A DNA stretch of 64,000 bases from Alkalihalobacterium elongatum (GTDB lineage Bacteria; Bacillota; Bacilli; Bacillales; Bacillaceae_F), in assembly GCF_019024285.1 (NCBI RefSeq), contig NZ_WMKZ01000005.1, forward strand, positions 1-64,000, read 5' to 3'. Made by a program: the position numbers and the translations under genes. The notes under the pieces are model-generated. The model was not told the origin of the DNA. It did no database searches and saw only the letters and a list, made by a program, of their open reading frames with translations. Numbering within the stretch: the stretch's first letter is position 1; each line of letters opens with the position of its first letter. Shown one piece after another: positions 27,874-36,829 of this stretch.

Positions 27874-29541
27874 TCATTCACTTTTTTTCTTCGGTACCAA
27901 CAAAATAAATGTACTCCCCTTACCCTCTTCACTAGTTACTTCAATACCACCGCCATGTTCTTTGGCAATTCCTAAACTTACTGATAGTCCTAAACCTGTT
28001 CCATTCATCGCATCCTTTGTCGTATAAAAAGGACGGAATATTTCGGTAATTTTTTGTTCACTGATACCTACTCCATTGTCTTTTATAGATAAATATACAA
28101 ATGTTTCATTCTTAATCTGTTTTACCCCTGTTTGAATAAGAATCTCTTTTTCGAGTTGATCACTTTCTTCAAGTGCATCTCTTGCATTTAATAAAAAATT
28201 TATAACGATTTGTTCTAGTTGCTGTAAATTCCCATCGATTAATGGAAGCGTGGGATCTAAATCAACACGTAACGAGATACATTGTCTTTCAATTTGATAA
28301 CGAATTAAGCTCAAGACTTTTTCAACTGCTTTATTTAGTTCACATTGATGAAATTCATATTCATCTTGGCGTGAAAAAGTTAATAGATTACGAATAATAT
28401 TTTTACTACGAAGCCCACAATTATGAATATCATTTAATAGCCTATGAGCGGGATCCTGTTCATTAAAATCTCGTAATAGCAACTGGCTGTTTCCAATAAT
28501 AGCCGTTAACGGGCTATTTAACTCGTGGGCTACTCCAGCAGCCATTTCTCCAATTGCCGCAAGCTTTCCTGAATGCATTAATTGTGCTTCTGTATATAAT
28601 TTTTTCGTCACATCTTTTAAATAAATAATGACACCATACATGTCTTTTGTTTCATTAAAAACTGGATACGTATAAATATCACAAATTCTTTTATTATCAA
28701 GTCGGGACTGACGAAAAGCAGTCTTCTTCGTACGATAACTTTCAGTTACAGGACATTCAATCGGATCCTGATATTGAATGACTTCGTCCGCTTTTCTTCC
28801 ATATAACTCTTCATCATTTAACTGAAAAAATGTTTTGACCGCATCGTTAAAGCGAATAATATTTTTCTCTAAATCAACAAACAAAATTAAATCTTGAACT
28901 GCACGAAATGTTTCTTCCCACTCTTTTTTCCCGTTTAAAACTGCATTATATAATGAAGAATTTTCGATACAGACGGCCATTTGATCGGCTAATTGTTCAA
29001 GAAAATCATCATTTGGGTACTCCATTTTTGTCTTACTCCCGAGGCTAAGTACACCCATCACTTGCTTTTTCCGATAAAGAGGCAAGCATAACACTGTATC
29101 AATCCCTAATAACTTCATCGTATTCTTTTCCACATCTGATAATTGCCCAAAGGTTCCATCTACATCATTCATCAGAATTTTCTTTTCCTGAACCGCTTGG
29201 TAATACAATGAGTTTTTATTCGGAAGTATCTCTCCGACTTTTAGGAAAAATGAATCTTGCGGATACACATTCGTTAAAATTAATTGTTTATTCTCGTAAA
29301 TGGTAAGACTGATTCGATCAAATGTATAAAGCTTTTCAAGCTTCTCCATGATGTTCTTCAACATCTCATCGATCGTCATATCAATTGTAAAGCTTTTCGT
29401 CACATCATTTATGATCTCTAATTTCATGTTTTTCTGTTCTAGTTGTTCAACCATCTTTTTTAATTCGGTATAATAGTTTTTCTTTGACGATTTCACCCCT
29501 GTTAATCTCTCAATCATTATCTGTTTCTGGTTTATTGGCAT
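27874..29541 (-). CDS. Soluble sensor histidine kinase (GAF-PAS-HisKA-HATPase)
   Basis: 555 residues with no membrane segment. An N-terminal coiled coil (about 22-45) is followed by a GAF domain (about 50-195), a PAS domain (about 208-315), an H-box with His339 in GVAHELNSPLTA, and a HATPase with N, G1 (DNGVGIS) and G2 (GTGLGLSVSLG) boxes. As a cytosolic sensor it should detect an internal signal, perhaps alcohol, aldehyde or redox state (inference from neighbours). Same operon as the upstream Fe-ADH and downstream regulator. Confidence 0.92.
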   Translation of the reverse strand: MPINQKQIMIERLTGVKSSKKNYYTELKKMVEQLEQKNMKLEIINDVTKSFTIDMTIDEMLKNIMEKLEKLYTFDRISLTIYENKQLILTNVYPQDSFFLKVGEILPNKNSLYYQAVQEKKILMNDVDGTFGQLSDVEKNTMKLLGIDTVLCLPLYRKKQVMGVLSLGSKTKMEYPNDDFLEQLADQMAVCIENSSLYNAVLNGKKEWEETFRAVQDLILFVDLEKNIIRFNDAVKTFFQLNDEELYGRKADEVIQYQDPIECPVTESYRTKKTAFRQSRLDNKRICDIYTYPVFNETKDMYGVIIYLKDVTKKLYTEAQLMHSGKLAAIGEMAAGVAHELNSPLTAIIGNSQLLLRDFNEQDPAHRLLNDIHNCGLRSKNIIRNLLTFSRQDEYEFHQCELNKAVEKVLSLIRYQIERQCISLRVDLDPTLPLIDGNLQQLEQIVINFLLNARDALEESDQLEKEILIQTGVKQIKNETFVYLSIKDNGVGISEQKITEIFRPFYTTKDAMNGTGLGLSVSLGIAKEHGGGIEVTSEEGKGSTFILLVPKKKSE

Positions 29542-29553
29542 TGGTAATCTCCC

Positions 29554-30708
29554 CTACATCGCTCGTGAAAAAATATCCTTTATATCTTTTGTCGTGATAT
29601 CACGAGGATTTGTAATCATACACGCATCTTCAAGTGCCATCGTAGCCATTTCGTTAATGCTTTCCTCATCAGGCGAATGTAATCCCAGTTCAGAGAAATG
29701 TTGCGGTGCCCCGACTTCTTTAGTTAACTGTCGCACGACATCAATCCCCCTTTTCCCCGCTTCCATCGGCTGTAACGACCGTGTATCCACTCCAAGTAAC
29801 TCGGCAATTTCAACATACTTTTCTGGTTTTGCTAAAAGGTTAAAATCCATCACATGAGGTAAGAGAATCGAGTTTACCTCTCCATGTGACAATTCATAAC
29901 GACCACCTACAGCATGAGATATCGCATGAACCGCTCCTAATATCGCATTAGAAAAAGCTAATCCTGCTTGAAGGCTCGCCATTGCCATTGCATTTTTCGC
30001 CTCTTCGTTTGACTTAGAAGCCACAGACGGTCGTAAATATTTACTGACTAGTTGTATTGCATTCTTCGCTTGAACATCCGTGAGCGAAGTAGCCGCGATA
30101 CTCACATACGCTTCGATCGCATGGGTTAAAACATCTAAACCAGTCGCTGCCGTTAAGCTCGCATCCTTCGTCGACAATGTAAGTGGGTCCGTGATTGAAA
30201 TATCAGGGATTAGCGACTTTGAAATAATCGTCATCTTCTTTTTTCTTTTTGAGTCAACGATGACAGAAAATTGAGAAACTTCAGAGCCTGAACCAGCCGT
30301 TGTCGAAGCCATAATCGTCGGTGGCAGCGGTGCCACCAGCTTGTCTACCCCTTCATAGTCATTAATCTCGCCACCATTCGTAGCTACAATCGCGATCGCC
30401 TTGGCGACATCCAGAACACTTCCACCACCGATACCAAGCACAGCATCACATTCCGTCTCGGCAAACACTTGAGCACCGTATGTAACCTCATAGTCTTTCG
30501 GATTTGTCGTCAAATTAAAAAAAGTCGAATACTCCAATCCAGCATTCAAACAATTATCCATCACTCTCTCAACCCAGCCCGCTTGACAAACCCCCGCATC
30601 ACTGACAATCAACACTTTTTTCGCACCTAAACGTAAAAAGCTTTCCCCTACATGCTCAAGCGAACCCTTGCCAAAAATAATTTCAGGAGACATAAACTTA
30701 TTGATCAT
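29554..30708 (-). CDS. Second iron-containing alcohol dehydrogenase
   Basis: A 384-residue type III Fe-ADH paralogue. GIGGGSVLDVAKA (about 96-108), the DVLTHAIEAYVS metal motif, and HAISHAVGGRYELSHGE carry the His ligands. It differs clearly from the enzyme at 22721, so is not a recent duplicate. First gene of the operon with the kinase and regulator. The ribosome site before the ATG is weak. It could supply the metabolite sensed by the kinase, or be an auxiliary enzyme. Confidence 0.9.
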   Translation of the reverse strand: MINKFMSPEIIFGKGSLEHVGESFLRLGAKKVLIVSDAGVCQAGWVERVMDNCLNAGLEYSTFFNLTTNPKDYEVTYGAQVFAETECDAVLGIGGGSVLDVAKAIAIVATNGGEINDYEGVDKLVAPLPPTIMASTTAGSGSEVSQFSVIVDSKRKKKMTIISKSLIPDISITDPLTLSTKDASLTAATGLDVLTHAIEAYVSIAATSLTDVQAKNAIQLVSKYLRPSVASKSNEEAKNAMAMASLQAGLAFSNAILGAVHAISHAVGGRYELSHGEVNSILLPHVMDFNLLAKPEKYVEIAELLGVDTRSLQPMEAGKRGIDVVRQLTKEVGAPQHFSELGLHSPDEESINEMATMALEDACMITNPRDITTKDIKDIFSRAM

Positions 30709-30865
30709 CTATTATCAGCAACCCATCCTATTAATCTAGCAAAATTTGTAATCGTTTTCATTCATTTTACTATATTTTGGATTTAGGGGACAAGCTTTTG
30801 TAGCGGTTTTAATTGTTACAGTATAAAATAGAAGTACTAAACTATTGGTCAAAAGGAAGAGATTT

Positions 30866-31441
30866 ATGAAAGGACTTTCATACGTTTTTATCATAGCTGG
30901 ACTAGGATTACTTCTATACGGTGGATATCAATATTGGCAAACTCAGTCAGCTCAAAAAGCCAGTCTTGCATCTGCATATGAACTTCTCGAAACGAAAGAA
31001 ACAGAAGAAAACGTTCAATCCACCATCGACGACTTCAATCCAAAAGTAGGAGAAACGGTTGGAATATTATCGATACCTGCCATTGAAGCGGAGCTTCCAA
31101 TTGTTGAAGGAACAGATGAAGATGAATTAGAAAAAGGTGTTGGCCACTTCAAAGGTACAGCCTATCCGACTCAAAATGACCAAATTGTATTATCAGGTCA
31201 CCGAGATACCGTCTTTCGTAGAATGGGTGAACTTGAAATAGGTGATCACTTCATTATTAAACTTCCATATGGGGAGTTTGCCTATGAAATCGAAAGTACA
31301 AAGATAGTTGACGCCAATGATCTGACCATTATTGGCTCAACTGCTCCAGATGAGGTTTTAGTCGTTACGACATGTTATCCATTTACTTATGTGGGGAGTG
31401 CCCCCGACCGATATATCATTTATGCAAAACCCATTCATTAA
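30866..31441 (+). CDS. Class D-like sortase
   Basis: 191 residues with an N-terminal membrane anchor (about 4-21), then a sortase barrel. Catalytic His112 (LSGHRDT), Cys170 (VVTTCYPF) and Arg182 (APDRYIIY). The ATG at 30866 is behind AAGGAAGAG; the TTG-initiated extension from 30845 reads through that site. Substrate is unknown: no LPxTG-type protein is encoded beside it. Class D sortases in Bacillus act on sporulation-associated surface proteins, so proximity to sigK is suggestive. Confidence 0.88.
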   Translation: MKGLSYVFIIAGLGLLLYGGYQYWQTQSAQKASLASAYELLETKETEENVQSTIDDFNPKVGETVGILSIPAIEAELPIVEGTDEDELEKGVGHFKGTAYPTQNDQIVLSGHRDTVFRRMGELEIGDHFIIKLPYGEFAYEIESTKIVDANDLTIIGSTAPDEVLVVTTCYPFTYVGSAPDRYIIYAKPIH

Positions 31442-31443
31442 AT

Positions 31444-31481
31444 AAAAGGAAGTAAGAGATCAAACTCTCTTACTTCCTTTT
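31444..31481. terminator. Bidirectional terminator, sortase / sigK
   Basis: 15-bp perfect stem AAAAGGAAGTAAGAG/CTCTTACTTCCTTTT with an 8-nt loop. Confidence 0.92.
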
Positions 31482-31486
31482 CCAAA

Positions 31487-32191
31487 CTACACGGAACCAT
31501 TATTTCTTCGATAAAATTCATGGAACAACTTCATCAATGCGCGCTTTTCAATTCTAGAGACGTAGCTTCTTGAAATGTTCAGTTCCTTTGCAATTTCACG
31601 TTGCGTTCTTTCTTTCATTAAGTCTAAGCCGAAGCGGCCGACGATCACTTCTTTTTCGCGTTCGTCTAATACGTGGATATAATCGTAAATTTGTTTCTTT
31701 TCCATTTTTAGTTGAATCGCATCAACAATGTCATCGGTTTCTTCCTGAAGGACATCAATTAAGGTTATTTCATTTCCTTCCTTATCCGTTCCAATAGGAT
31801 CGTGGAGTGAAACATCTTTTTTTACTTTCTTTAATGCACGAAGGTGCATGAGGATTTCATTTTCAATACACCTAGCTGCATATGTCGCTAATTTCGTTCC
31901 TTTACCTTGCGAATAGCTCTCAATCGCCTTAATTAACCCAATCGTACCTATCGAAATCAAGTCTTCTGTATCCTCTCGTGTATTTTCAAATTTTTTAACG
32001 ATATGGGCAACCAATCGTAAGTTATGTTCAATAAGGCGATTACGAGCTTCTTCGTCTCCTTGCTCCATGAGCTGTAAGTACTTTTGCTCCTCTGCTTTCG
32101 AAAGCGGTTGCGGGAAGGCATTGTTTTTTACGTACGATACAAAAACAATGACTTCCTTGAAGAAATAGGTGATGGCTGCAAATAATGACAC
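31487..32191 (-). CDS. sigK: Mother-cell sporulation sigma factor SigK (intact)
   Basis: A 234-residue late mother-cell sigma factor. It has a short hydrophobic pro-sequence ([20 protein letters not shown]) that would be removed by SpoIVFB, then region 2 ([24 protein letters not shown]) and region 4 ([19 protein letters not shown]). I place the start at GTG 32191 after GGGGGTGAGG, matching the pro-SigK N terminus; open frame to 32257 is upstream leader. The gene is continuous, with no skin-type element. Confidence 0.94.
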   Translation of the reverse strand: MSLFAAITYFFKEVIVFVSYVKNNAFPQPLSKAEEQKYLQLMEQGDEEARNRLIEHNLRLVAHIVKKFENTREDTEDLISIGTIGLIKAIESYSQGKGTKLATYAARCIENEILMHLRALKKVKKDVSLHDPIGTDKEGNEITLIDVLQEETDDIVDAIQLKMEKKQIYDYIHVLDEREKEVIVGRFGLDLMKERTQREIAKELNISRSYVSRIEKRALMKLFHEFYRRNNGSV

Positions 32192-32722
32192 TTCCTCACC
32201 CCCATAAGGTTGATATCTTATGTCTATGTTTATGTAGGCTCGGTCGTGTCTGTACAATTAAAATAGTTCAGCAAAAAAATTTTTCCTACTATAAAATAAA
32301 TATTTAAAATTAGATATTTAAAGAATTAATCAATCCTAATAAAACTAATAACTTTAAAATAAACTCACTTATTTTTAAAAATTTTCAGAAAATTACAAGA
32401 AAAGTTTCGAGGTTTTATATGTAAATTTTACAAATTTCACTTTCAGATAAATTCAATATAGTATGTGAGATACATACATTAACAGGACTTAATTACTATT
32501 CACTTAATATATTACTACATACACCATAAAAAAAATTATGAATTTACTCCTGCTCATGTAAAAAAATACAAGTTTTTGTTTAATTTTGAATTCAAACTCT
32601 CGACACACTTCAACACACTGAATAATTTCGATAGTATATACTAATTTTAATAAGCCCTTAGTCATAAAAAATCTAAAAAAAGTCTAAAGAAACTAGAATA
32701 AAATACTAAAAACTATTCAGAA
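32192..32722. other. 530-bp AT-rich intergenic region between sigK and the riboswitch
   Basis: Very AT-rich. It must contain the sigK promoter and the promoter for the riboswitch transcript, but I see no convincing consensus element, gene or repeat. Confidence 0.6.
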
Positions 32723-32810
32723 AAGGGCAAACCTATTGAAAAATAGGGACGCAAAGTCACAGGTCTAAGGTTGATACTATAATTTTCAATGATGATGGCT
32801 GGGCTGCCTT
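32723..32810 (+). ncRNA. c-di-GMP-I (GEMM) riboswitch aptamer
   Basis: The hallmark GGGCAAACC, then a CCTATT-GAAA-AATAGG hairpin with a GNRA tetraloop, then GGGACGCAAAG, TCACAGGTCTAAGG and the closing GATGGCTGGGCTGCC reproduce the GEMM-I core in order. The aptamer ends about 40 nt before the start codon at 32850. No clear intrinsic terminator follows, so control may be at the ribosome site (AGGAGG at 32835-32840), though a weak TAAATGCTA/TTAGTATTTTA pairing lies between. Confidence 0.9.
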
Positions 32811-32849
32811 AAATGCTATAAAAATTAGTATTTTAGGAGGAAATAACGA

Positions 32850-33059
32850 ATGGATAACAGTGTTAAAGAGAAGCTCGACCTAGACTGGGTAGACTTAATG
32901 AAAGAAGCAATAGAACTCGGATTAAGTAAAAAAGAAATTAGAAGGTTCTTAGTAACGAGTCAAAAGCGCACCCAAGTCCCAAAAATGTTTGTCCTTAACA
33001 AAAGACACCCATTTTTCGATCAATTAAGTGAGTACAGAGCAAGAGTTTCTCACATATGA
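32850..33059 (+). CDS. SinI-like antirepressor, riboswitch-controlled
   Basis: 69 residues. The core LDLDWVDLMKEAIELGLSKK (about 9-28) and EIRRFL match the SinI dimerisation helix-hook that sequesters the biofilm/motility switch SinR. The C-terminal half (MFVLNKRHPFF...) is longer than SinI and not recognised. No SinR-like HTH is fused or adjacent. Strong AGGAGG site. The c-di-GMP riboswitch directly upstream implies that cyclic-di-GMP sets its synthesis (inference). Confidence 0.82.
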   Translation: MDNSVKEKLDLDWVDLMKEAIELGLSKKEIRRFLVTSQKRTQVPKMFVLNKRHPFFDQLSEYRARVSHI

Positions 33060-33105
33060 CTTTAACGCCTCGTTCTACCACAGTATTTCGTATACGATGA
33101 TTTGT

Positions 33106-33145
33106 AAGTGATAAATGATGTAGCCCATCATTTATCACTTTTTTA
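33106..33145 (+). terminator. Terminator of the SinI-like gene
   Basis: 15-bp perfect stem (33106-33120 / 33126-33140), loop TAGCC, then TTTTTT. Confidence 0.92.
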
Positions 33146-33292
33146 TTTTGAACCATCTTTGATCCACCTTTAACATATACCCTTTTTATTATACGTTTAA
33201 ACCTATTAATTTAAATATTAAGACCGAAGTCTAACCAACTACTTACACAATAAAACATTTGGACAGAGTATAAGGAACAATTAAAATAATTA

Positions 33293-33333
33293 TTGTTCTT
33301 TATTAAGAACAATGGTACTATTATTACTATAAT
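33293..33333 (+). promoter_or_regulatory. Palindromic operator and promoter of the CheR-like methyltransferase
   Basis: TTGTTCTT-TATT-AAGAACAA (33293-33312) is a perfect inverted repeat. TATAAT lies at 33328-33333, 17 nt after the right arm, so that arm occupies the -35 position. A further GAACAAT half-site lies upstream (33275-33281). 19 of these bases recur inverted at 44703-44721 in front of a lasso cyclase. Confidence 0.8.
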
Positions 33334-33367
33334 AACTGGGAGAGATTATTAAGAAGGGGCAATCGTT

Positions 33368-34171
33368 ATGAGTCAAAAAATGAGGATACAACTTATAGGT
33401 ACTGCTAAACAGACAGTAAGATCACTCCGTTCCTCTGAAATTCGAGTAGTAAAACTTGGTGTTTCAATTATAGAAAGTATGTGGAAAGTTTTTTATACAA
33501 CCAAACGTTTTATCAGTGACCCTATTTTTCGATCAATCTTTTCTATGCAACTATTAAATTCAAGAAATGTTCACCAAACGACACCTCTTACAGGAATGAA
33601 TAGATACCCTGAAATTTTTTCAGCTTGTAAGAATTACTTGAAAGATAAACACGACCTAAAAATCCTTTCCTATGGTTGCTCTACAGGTGAAGAAGTACTT
33701 ACCCTACGTAATTATTTCCCTACAGCACAGATTTCAGGAGCTGATGTAAACAAACGTAGCCTAAAAATATGTAGAAGTCTTTCGACAGATAATAAAATTT
33801 CCTTTATCTTTTCTACACCAAGGAACCTAAAAAAACAAGGTCCTTACGATGCCATTTTTTGCATGGCTGTTCTGCAACGGACCCCTCATGATATTGCTAA
33901 TAACAATATCACAAGTTTAAAAACTATATATCCTTTTGAAAAGTTTGAAAAACAAATAATTGAACTAGACCAACTTGTGAAACCGAATGGCTTATTAATT
34001 GTCCACTATACACAGTTTTCACTATTTGACACAAAGGTTGGCTACAAATATAGAGCCCTAGGAAACATAACTCAACATGATTATGTTTCGCCTGTTTTTG
34101 ATCAGGAAAGTATTATAGTAAACAACAACCAACCACTTAACACCATCTTCATTAAATCAAACGGAATATAA
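33368..34171 (+). CDS. CheR-like SAM-dependent methyltransferase, probable lasso regulon member
   Basis: 267 residues. Motif I is KILSYGCSTGEEVLTLRNYF (about 97-116), the STGEE form typical of CheR-fold methyltransferases, followed by SGADVNKRSLKICR and an ILK-like FCMAVLQRTP loop. Substrate unknown. It has no chemotaxis neighbours. It shares its promoter palindrome with the two lasso cyclase genes, so a role in modifying the lasso products or their export signal is possible (inference); carboxyl O-methylation of lasso peptides is known elsewhere. Ribosome site AAGGGG. Confidence 0.75.
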   Translation: MSQKMRIQLIGTAKQTVRSLRSSEIRVVKLGVSIIESMWKVFYTTKRFISDPIFRSIFSMQLLNSRNVHQTTPLTGMNRYPEIFSACKNYLKDKHDLKILSYGCSTGEEVLTLRNYFPTAQISGADVNKRSLKICRSLSTDNKISFIFSTPRNLKKQGPYDAIFCMAVLQRTPHDIANNNITSLKTIYPFEKFEKQIIELDQLVKPNGLLIVHYTQFSLFDTKVGYKYRALGNITQHDYVSPVFDQESIIVNNNQPLNTIFIKSNGI

Positions 34172-34243
34172 TTAAATTTCTTTTATTATACTAATCAATT
34201 CTCACTTGACAGATTTATTTAAAAAAGATGTTTTCTATTTACT

Positions 34244-34266
34244 GATAGAGTCTACAGCGCTCTATC
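34244..34266 (-). terminator. Hairpin at the end of the VanZ-like gene
   Basis: 7-bp stem GATAGAG/CTCTATC overlapping the stop codon; only a weak T tract follows. Confidence 0.4.
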
Positions 34267-34731
34267 TTTTTTACTTACTTTACTAGAAGATCGCGCTAAT
34301 ATATGTAACACCAAACCAATCTTTGAGTTAGGTTTTCCATAGCTCCTTCTAACTAATACCCACAATAAAAGCACTCCAATCATATTTTTAGCAATATCAT
34401 CAAACCCAAAGGAACGAAATGGGATAAAGTACTGGTGGATTTCATCAAGGACGCTGTACGAAAGAGATATGGCCAAAGCAATATATTCTTTTATACGAGT
34501 CAACGGGCCAAATGTTAAAAAAAACAGGACAATAAATAGGTACAGCATACCAAATAAAATCAAATGCCCTAGCTCAAGTAAGATGCCAACGGCCAAGAGT
34601 AAATTGTAGTTTATATTAGGAGCGACCACTTCTAATTGACTCGGGTTCAATCGACTTGACTGAAGCCAGATCAACCAAATATACAGCAATGGCATGGATA
34701 AAAAGAAAAGACGAATAAAATTTAAATACAT
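34252..34731 (-). CDS. VanZ-like membrane protein
   Basis: 159 residues with four or five hydrophobic segments. The family motif SVLDEIHQYFIPFRSFGFDDIAKN is present in two parts near 92-115 (Asp-Glu-His-Gln and Asp-Asn). VanZ proteins give low-level glycopeptide tolerance by an unclear mechanism. It lies just downstream of the lasso exporter on the same strand but 275 bp away with a gene opposite, so self-protection against the lasso peptide is a speculation. Confidence 0.85.
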   Translation of the reverse strand: MYLNFIRLFFLSMPLLYIWLIWLQSSRLNPSQLEVVAPNINYNLLLAVGILLELGHLILFGMLYLFIVLFFLTFGPLTRIKEYIALAISLSYSVLDEIHQYFIPFRSFGFDDIAKNMIGVLLLWVLVRRSYGKPNSKIGLVLHILARSSSKVSKKDRAL

Positions 34732-34833
34732 GGAACTACCCTACTTTCATGTACGGCCAATGAAAAACCGAGGATTAATGAATTGAATACTTCCTTCTTG
34801 ATAGTAATACTATTTATAGAGGAGGTCATAAAA

Positions 34834-35013
34834 ATGCTCATATTTCTCAACAAAGTGTATTTAAAAGTAAAGAAAACCTACCATCGTTGTTTGTATGGGT
34901 ACAACCTAACACTTTACAAAGATTGCCGTGATCATGAGATGAAAATAAGATTCTTTAATAATGTTTCGTACCATAAAAGAAAAATAGAAGAAGACACCCG
35001 CTATATTAAGTAG
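34834..35013 (+). CDS. Small conserved-looking basic protein, unknown
   Basis: 59 residues, MLIFLNKVYLKVKKTYH... to the end, rich in Lys, Tyr and Asn, with a mildly amphipathic N terminus. I do not recognise a domain. The ATG at 34834 follows GAGGAGG well; the open frame starting 34783 has no site. It overlaps the end of the ABC transporter gene on the opposite strand by 8 bp. Confidence 0.6.
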   Translation: MLIFLNKVYLKVKKTYHRCLYGYNLTLYKDCRDHEMKIRFFNNVSYHKRKIEEDTRYIK

Positions 35014-35019
35014 GTGTCT
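34992..35019. terminator. Weak hairpin at the converging ends of the small gene and the lasso exporter
   Basis: 7-bp stem AGACACC/GGTGTCT around both stop codons; no T tract on either side. Confidence 0.4.
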
Positions 35020-36817
35020 GTGATTGTAAGACTTCCATTTGTTTATTTAATAGTTTACTAAACATGCTCTTTTTCTCTCGAGCAAGTTGGCTAAAGCCAC
35101 CTTGTTGGATAATCTCACCTTCATCTAATACGATCACTTGATCAGCATTTCGGATCGTCGACAAACGATGAGCAATGACGATAATGGTCATACTTCCCTT
35201 TAATCGATCGATAGCTTCTTGAATTTTTGACTCGTTTTCTGTATCAAGTGCACTTGTCGCTTCGTCAAGTACAAGGATCGAAGGTTTTCGTAAAATAGCT
35301 CTTGCAAGGACTAAGCGTTGACGTTCTCCACCTGATAAGCGAATACCACGATCACCAATAAGAGTGTCCAAACCGTTTGGAAGCTTTCTCACGAATTCGG
35401 CAGCCGATGAAAACTCAAGCGCTTCCCACATTTCCTCTTCCGTTGCATCTGGTACCACCAATTGCAAGTTCTCTCGGATCGACTCATTAAATAGAAACGG
35501 ATCTTGCGGGACGTAGCTAATAGCTTTTCGAAGTGAGATTAAATTAGAATTGGTTAAAGTAACCCCATCAATTAATATTTGACCTTCTTCAGGTTGATTA
35601 AGCCCCATTAACAAATCAATCAATGTACTCTTACCAGCACCAGATGGCCCAACTACTGCCGTCATTTGGTTGGCTGGTATACGAACATTAATGCTCTTCA
35701 ATGCATATTTTGATTCATTTTTGTTATAGCGAAAAGCTACATTAGAACATTCGATAGCCTGAGTAACCTGCAAAGGTAACACTTTTTTATTATCAGCTAA
35801 CGTAAACTCTCTTGCTTTTTCACATTCTTCTTGCATGGCGATAACAGCTTGCAAAGCAGGAATAGTTGTTGCTATTTGCTCAAGTGAACCTTGAATTCCA
35901 GCAACACGTGGCCATAAACGTGAGAAGATGATGATAATAAGCATGAGTTGCGCAATTTGAGCATTGAATAAGTTAACGGCAAAAAAGATAAACGTAGCTA
36001 TAAAAATAGCTGATGCAATTTTATAATATAATTGCGATGTCGTTTTTAATCGGGTATATTCAATTTGCTCTTGCTCCATACTTTTGGTCACCATTCGATA
36101 CCAATTCATTCGTGACTCTTCTAAAGTATTACTTTTAATATCTTTAATACCATTAATTTGATCCGTAATACCACCTAAGTATTGTTTTCCTAACGTATAG
36201 TTTCTACTTCCAAGCTCAAGAGATCGTTTAAGGAACTTTCGATTTAAAAAGACTAGCACTGCACCACAAACTAAAACAAACGTAGTAATGGTCGGTGAAA
36301 GCCAGAAGGCAATCCCAATTTGGATAAAAGTAAAAATAAGAGATGATAAAAATTGTAAAAATGAATGAGTCCCAGCACTCGCACGAGCAATTTCTGCTGT
36401 TAATAAATTGATCAAATCTGACTTGCGATTTTTAATGAAAAAGCTCCAATTCGCATGAAGAATAGAATCATAGGTTTTGACACGAAGGTATCTAAAAAAG
36501 CCGTGCTGAATGATTGTACCTTTAATAGTAATTTGCTTTTGCAACAGATTTTGTCCAATAACAATCAGTACAAAAACACCTAAAATAATGGGTAACCCAA
36601 TGTTACTGGGGATTTTATTAAAAAACTGAAATGCTCCTAACAATGGTACGCCAGCAGTATCAAATTCAACGATACCACTCATACTAATGAGCGGTATTAA
36701 TAGCAAAATTCCGATACCATCTAATAAACTAATGAAGAGCATTGCTAGGAGATTAATATAAAGTACTTTACCCGCATATCCATGTATTTTCTTTAAAAAG
36801 TAAAAAATATGTTCCAC
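35006..36817 (-). CDS. Lasso peptide ABC exporter (LasD/PadeD type)
   Basis: A 603-residue half-transporter. An N-terminal six-helix exporter domain (about 15-320) is followed by an ATPase with Walker A GPSGAGKST, signature LSGGERQR, Walker B ILVLDEATSALD and the H-loop IAHRLS. There is no N-terminal C39 peptidase domain, as expected when a separate leader peptidase exists. Last gene of the lasso operon, 12 bp after the nucleotidyltransferase. It likely exports both products and may give self-immunity. Confidence 0.92.
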   Translation of the reverse strand: MEHIFYFLKKIHGYAGKVLYINLLAMLFISLLDGIGILLLIPLISMSGIVEFDTAGVPLLGAFQFFNKIPSNIGLPIILGVFVLIVIGQNLLQKQITIKGTIIQHGFFRYLRVKTYDSILHANWSFFIKNRKSDLINLLTAEIARASAGTHSFLQFLSSLIFTFIQIGIAFWLSPTITTFVLVCGAVLVFLNRKFLKRSLELGSRNYTLGKQYLGGITDQINGIKDIKSNTLEESRMNWYRMVTKSMEQEQIEYTRLKTTSQLYYKIASAIFIATFIFFAVNLFNAQIAQLMLIIIIFSRLWPRVAGIQGSLEQIATTIPALQAVIAMQEECEKAREFTLADNKKVLPLQVTQAIECSNVAFRYNKNESKYALKSINVRIPANQMTAVVGPSGAGKSTLIDLLMGLNQPEEGQILIDGVTLTNSNLISLRKAISYVPQDPFLFNESIRENLQLVVPDATEEEMWEALEFSSAAEFVRKLPNGLDTLIGDRGIRLSGGERQRLVLARAILRKPSILVLDEATSALDTENESKIQEAIDRLKGSMTIIVIAHRLSTIRNADQVIVLDEGEIIQQGGFSQLAREKKSMFSKLLNKQMEVLQSQTPT

Positions 36818-36829
36818 GATAAGGTCCCC

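Larger units (their letters stand above)
33060..33367. other. Intergenic region with terminator and operator
   Basis: Holds the terminator of the SinI-like gene and, further right, the operator and promoter of the methyltransferase gene; nothing else seen. Confidence 0.7.

Noticed and set aside
31487-32191. Skin-type prophage interruption of sigK
   Set aside because: The reading frame from pro-sequence to region 4 is continuous.
32192-32257. SigK/SigE-type promoter (CATA-like) before sigK
   Set aside because: CATAAACAT and CATAGACATA resemble the -10 consensus, but spacing and -35 do not fit convincingly.
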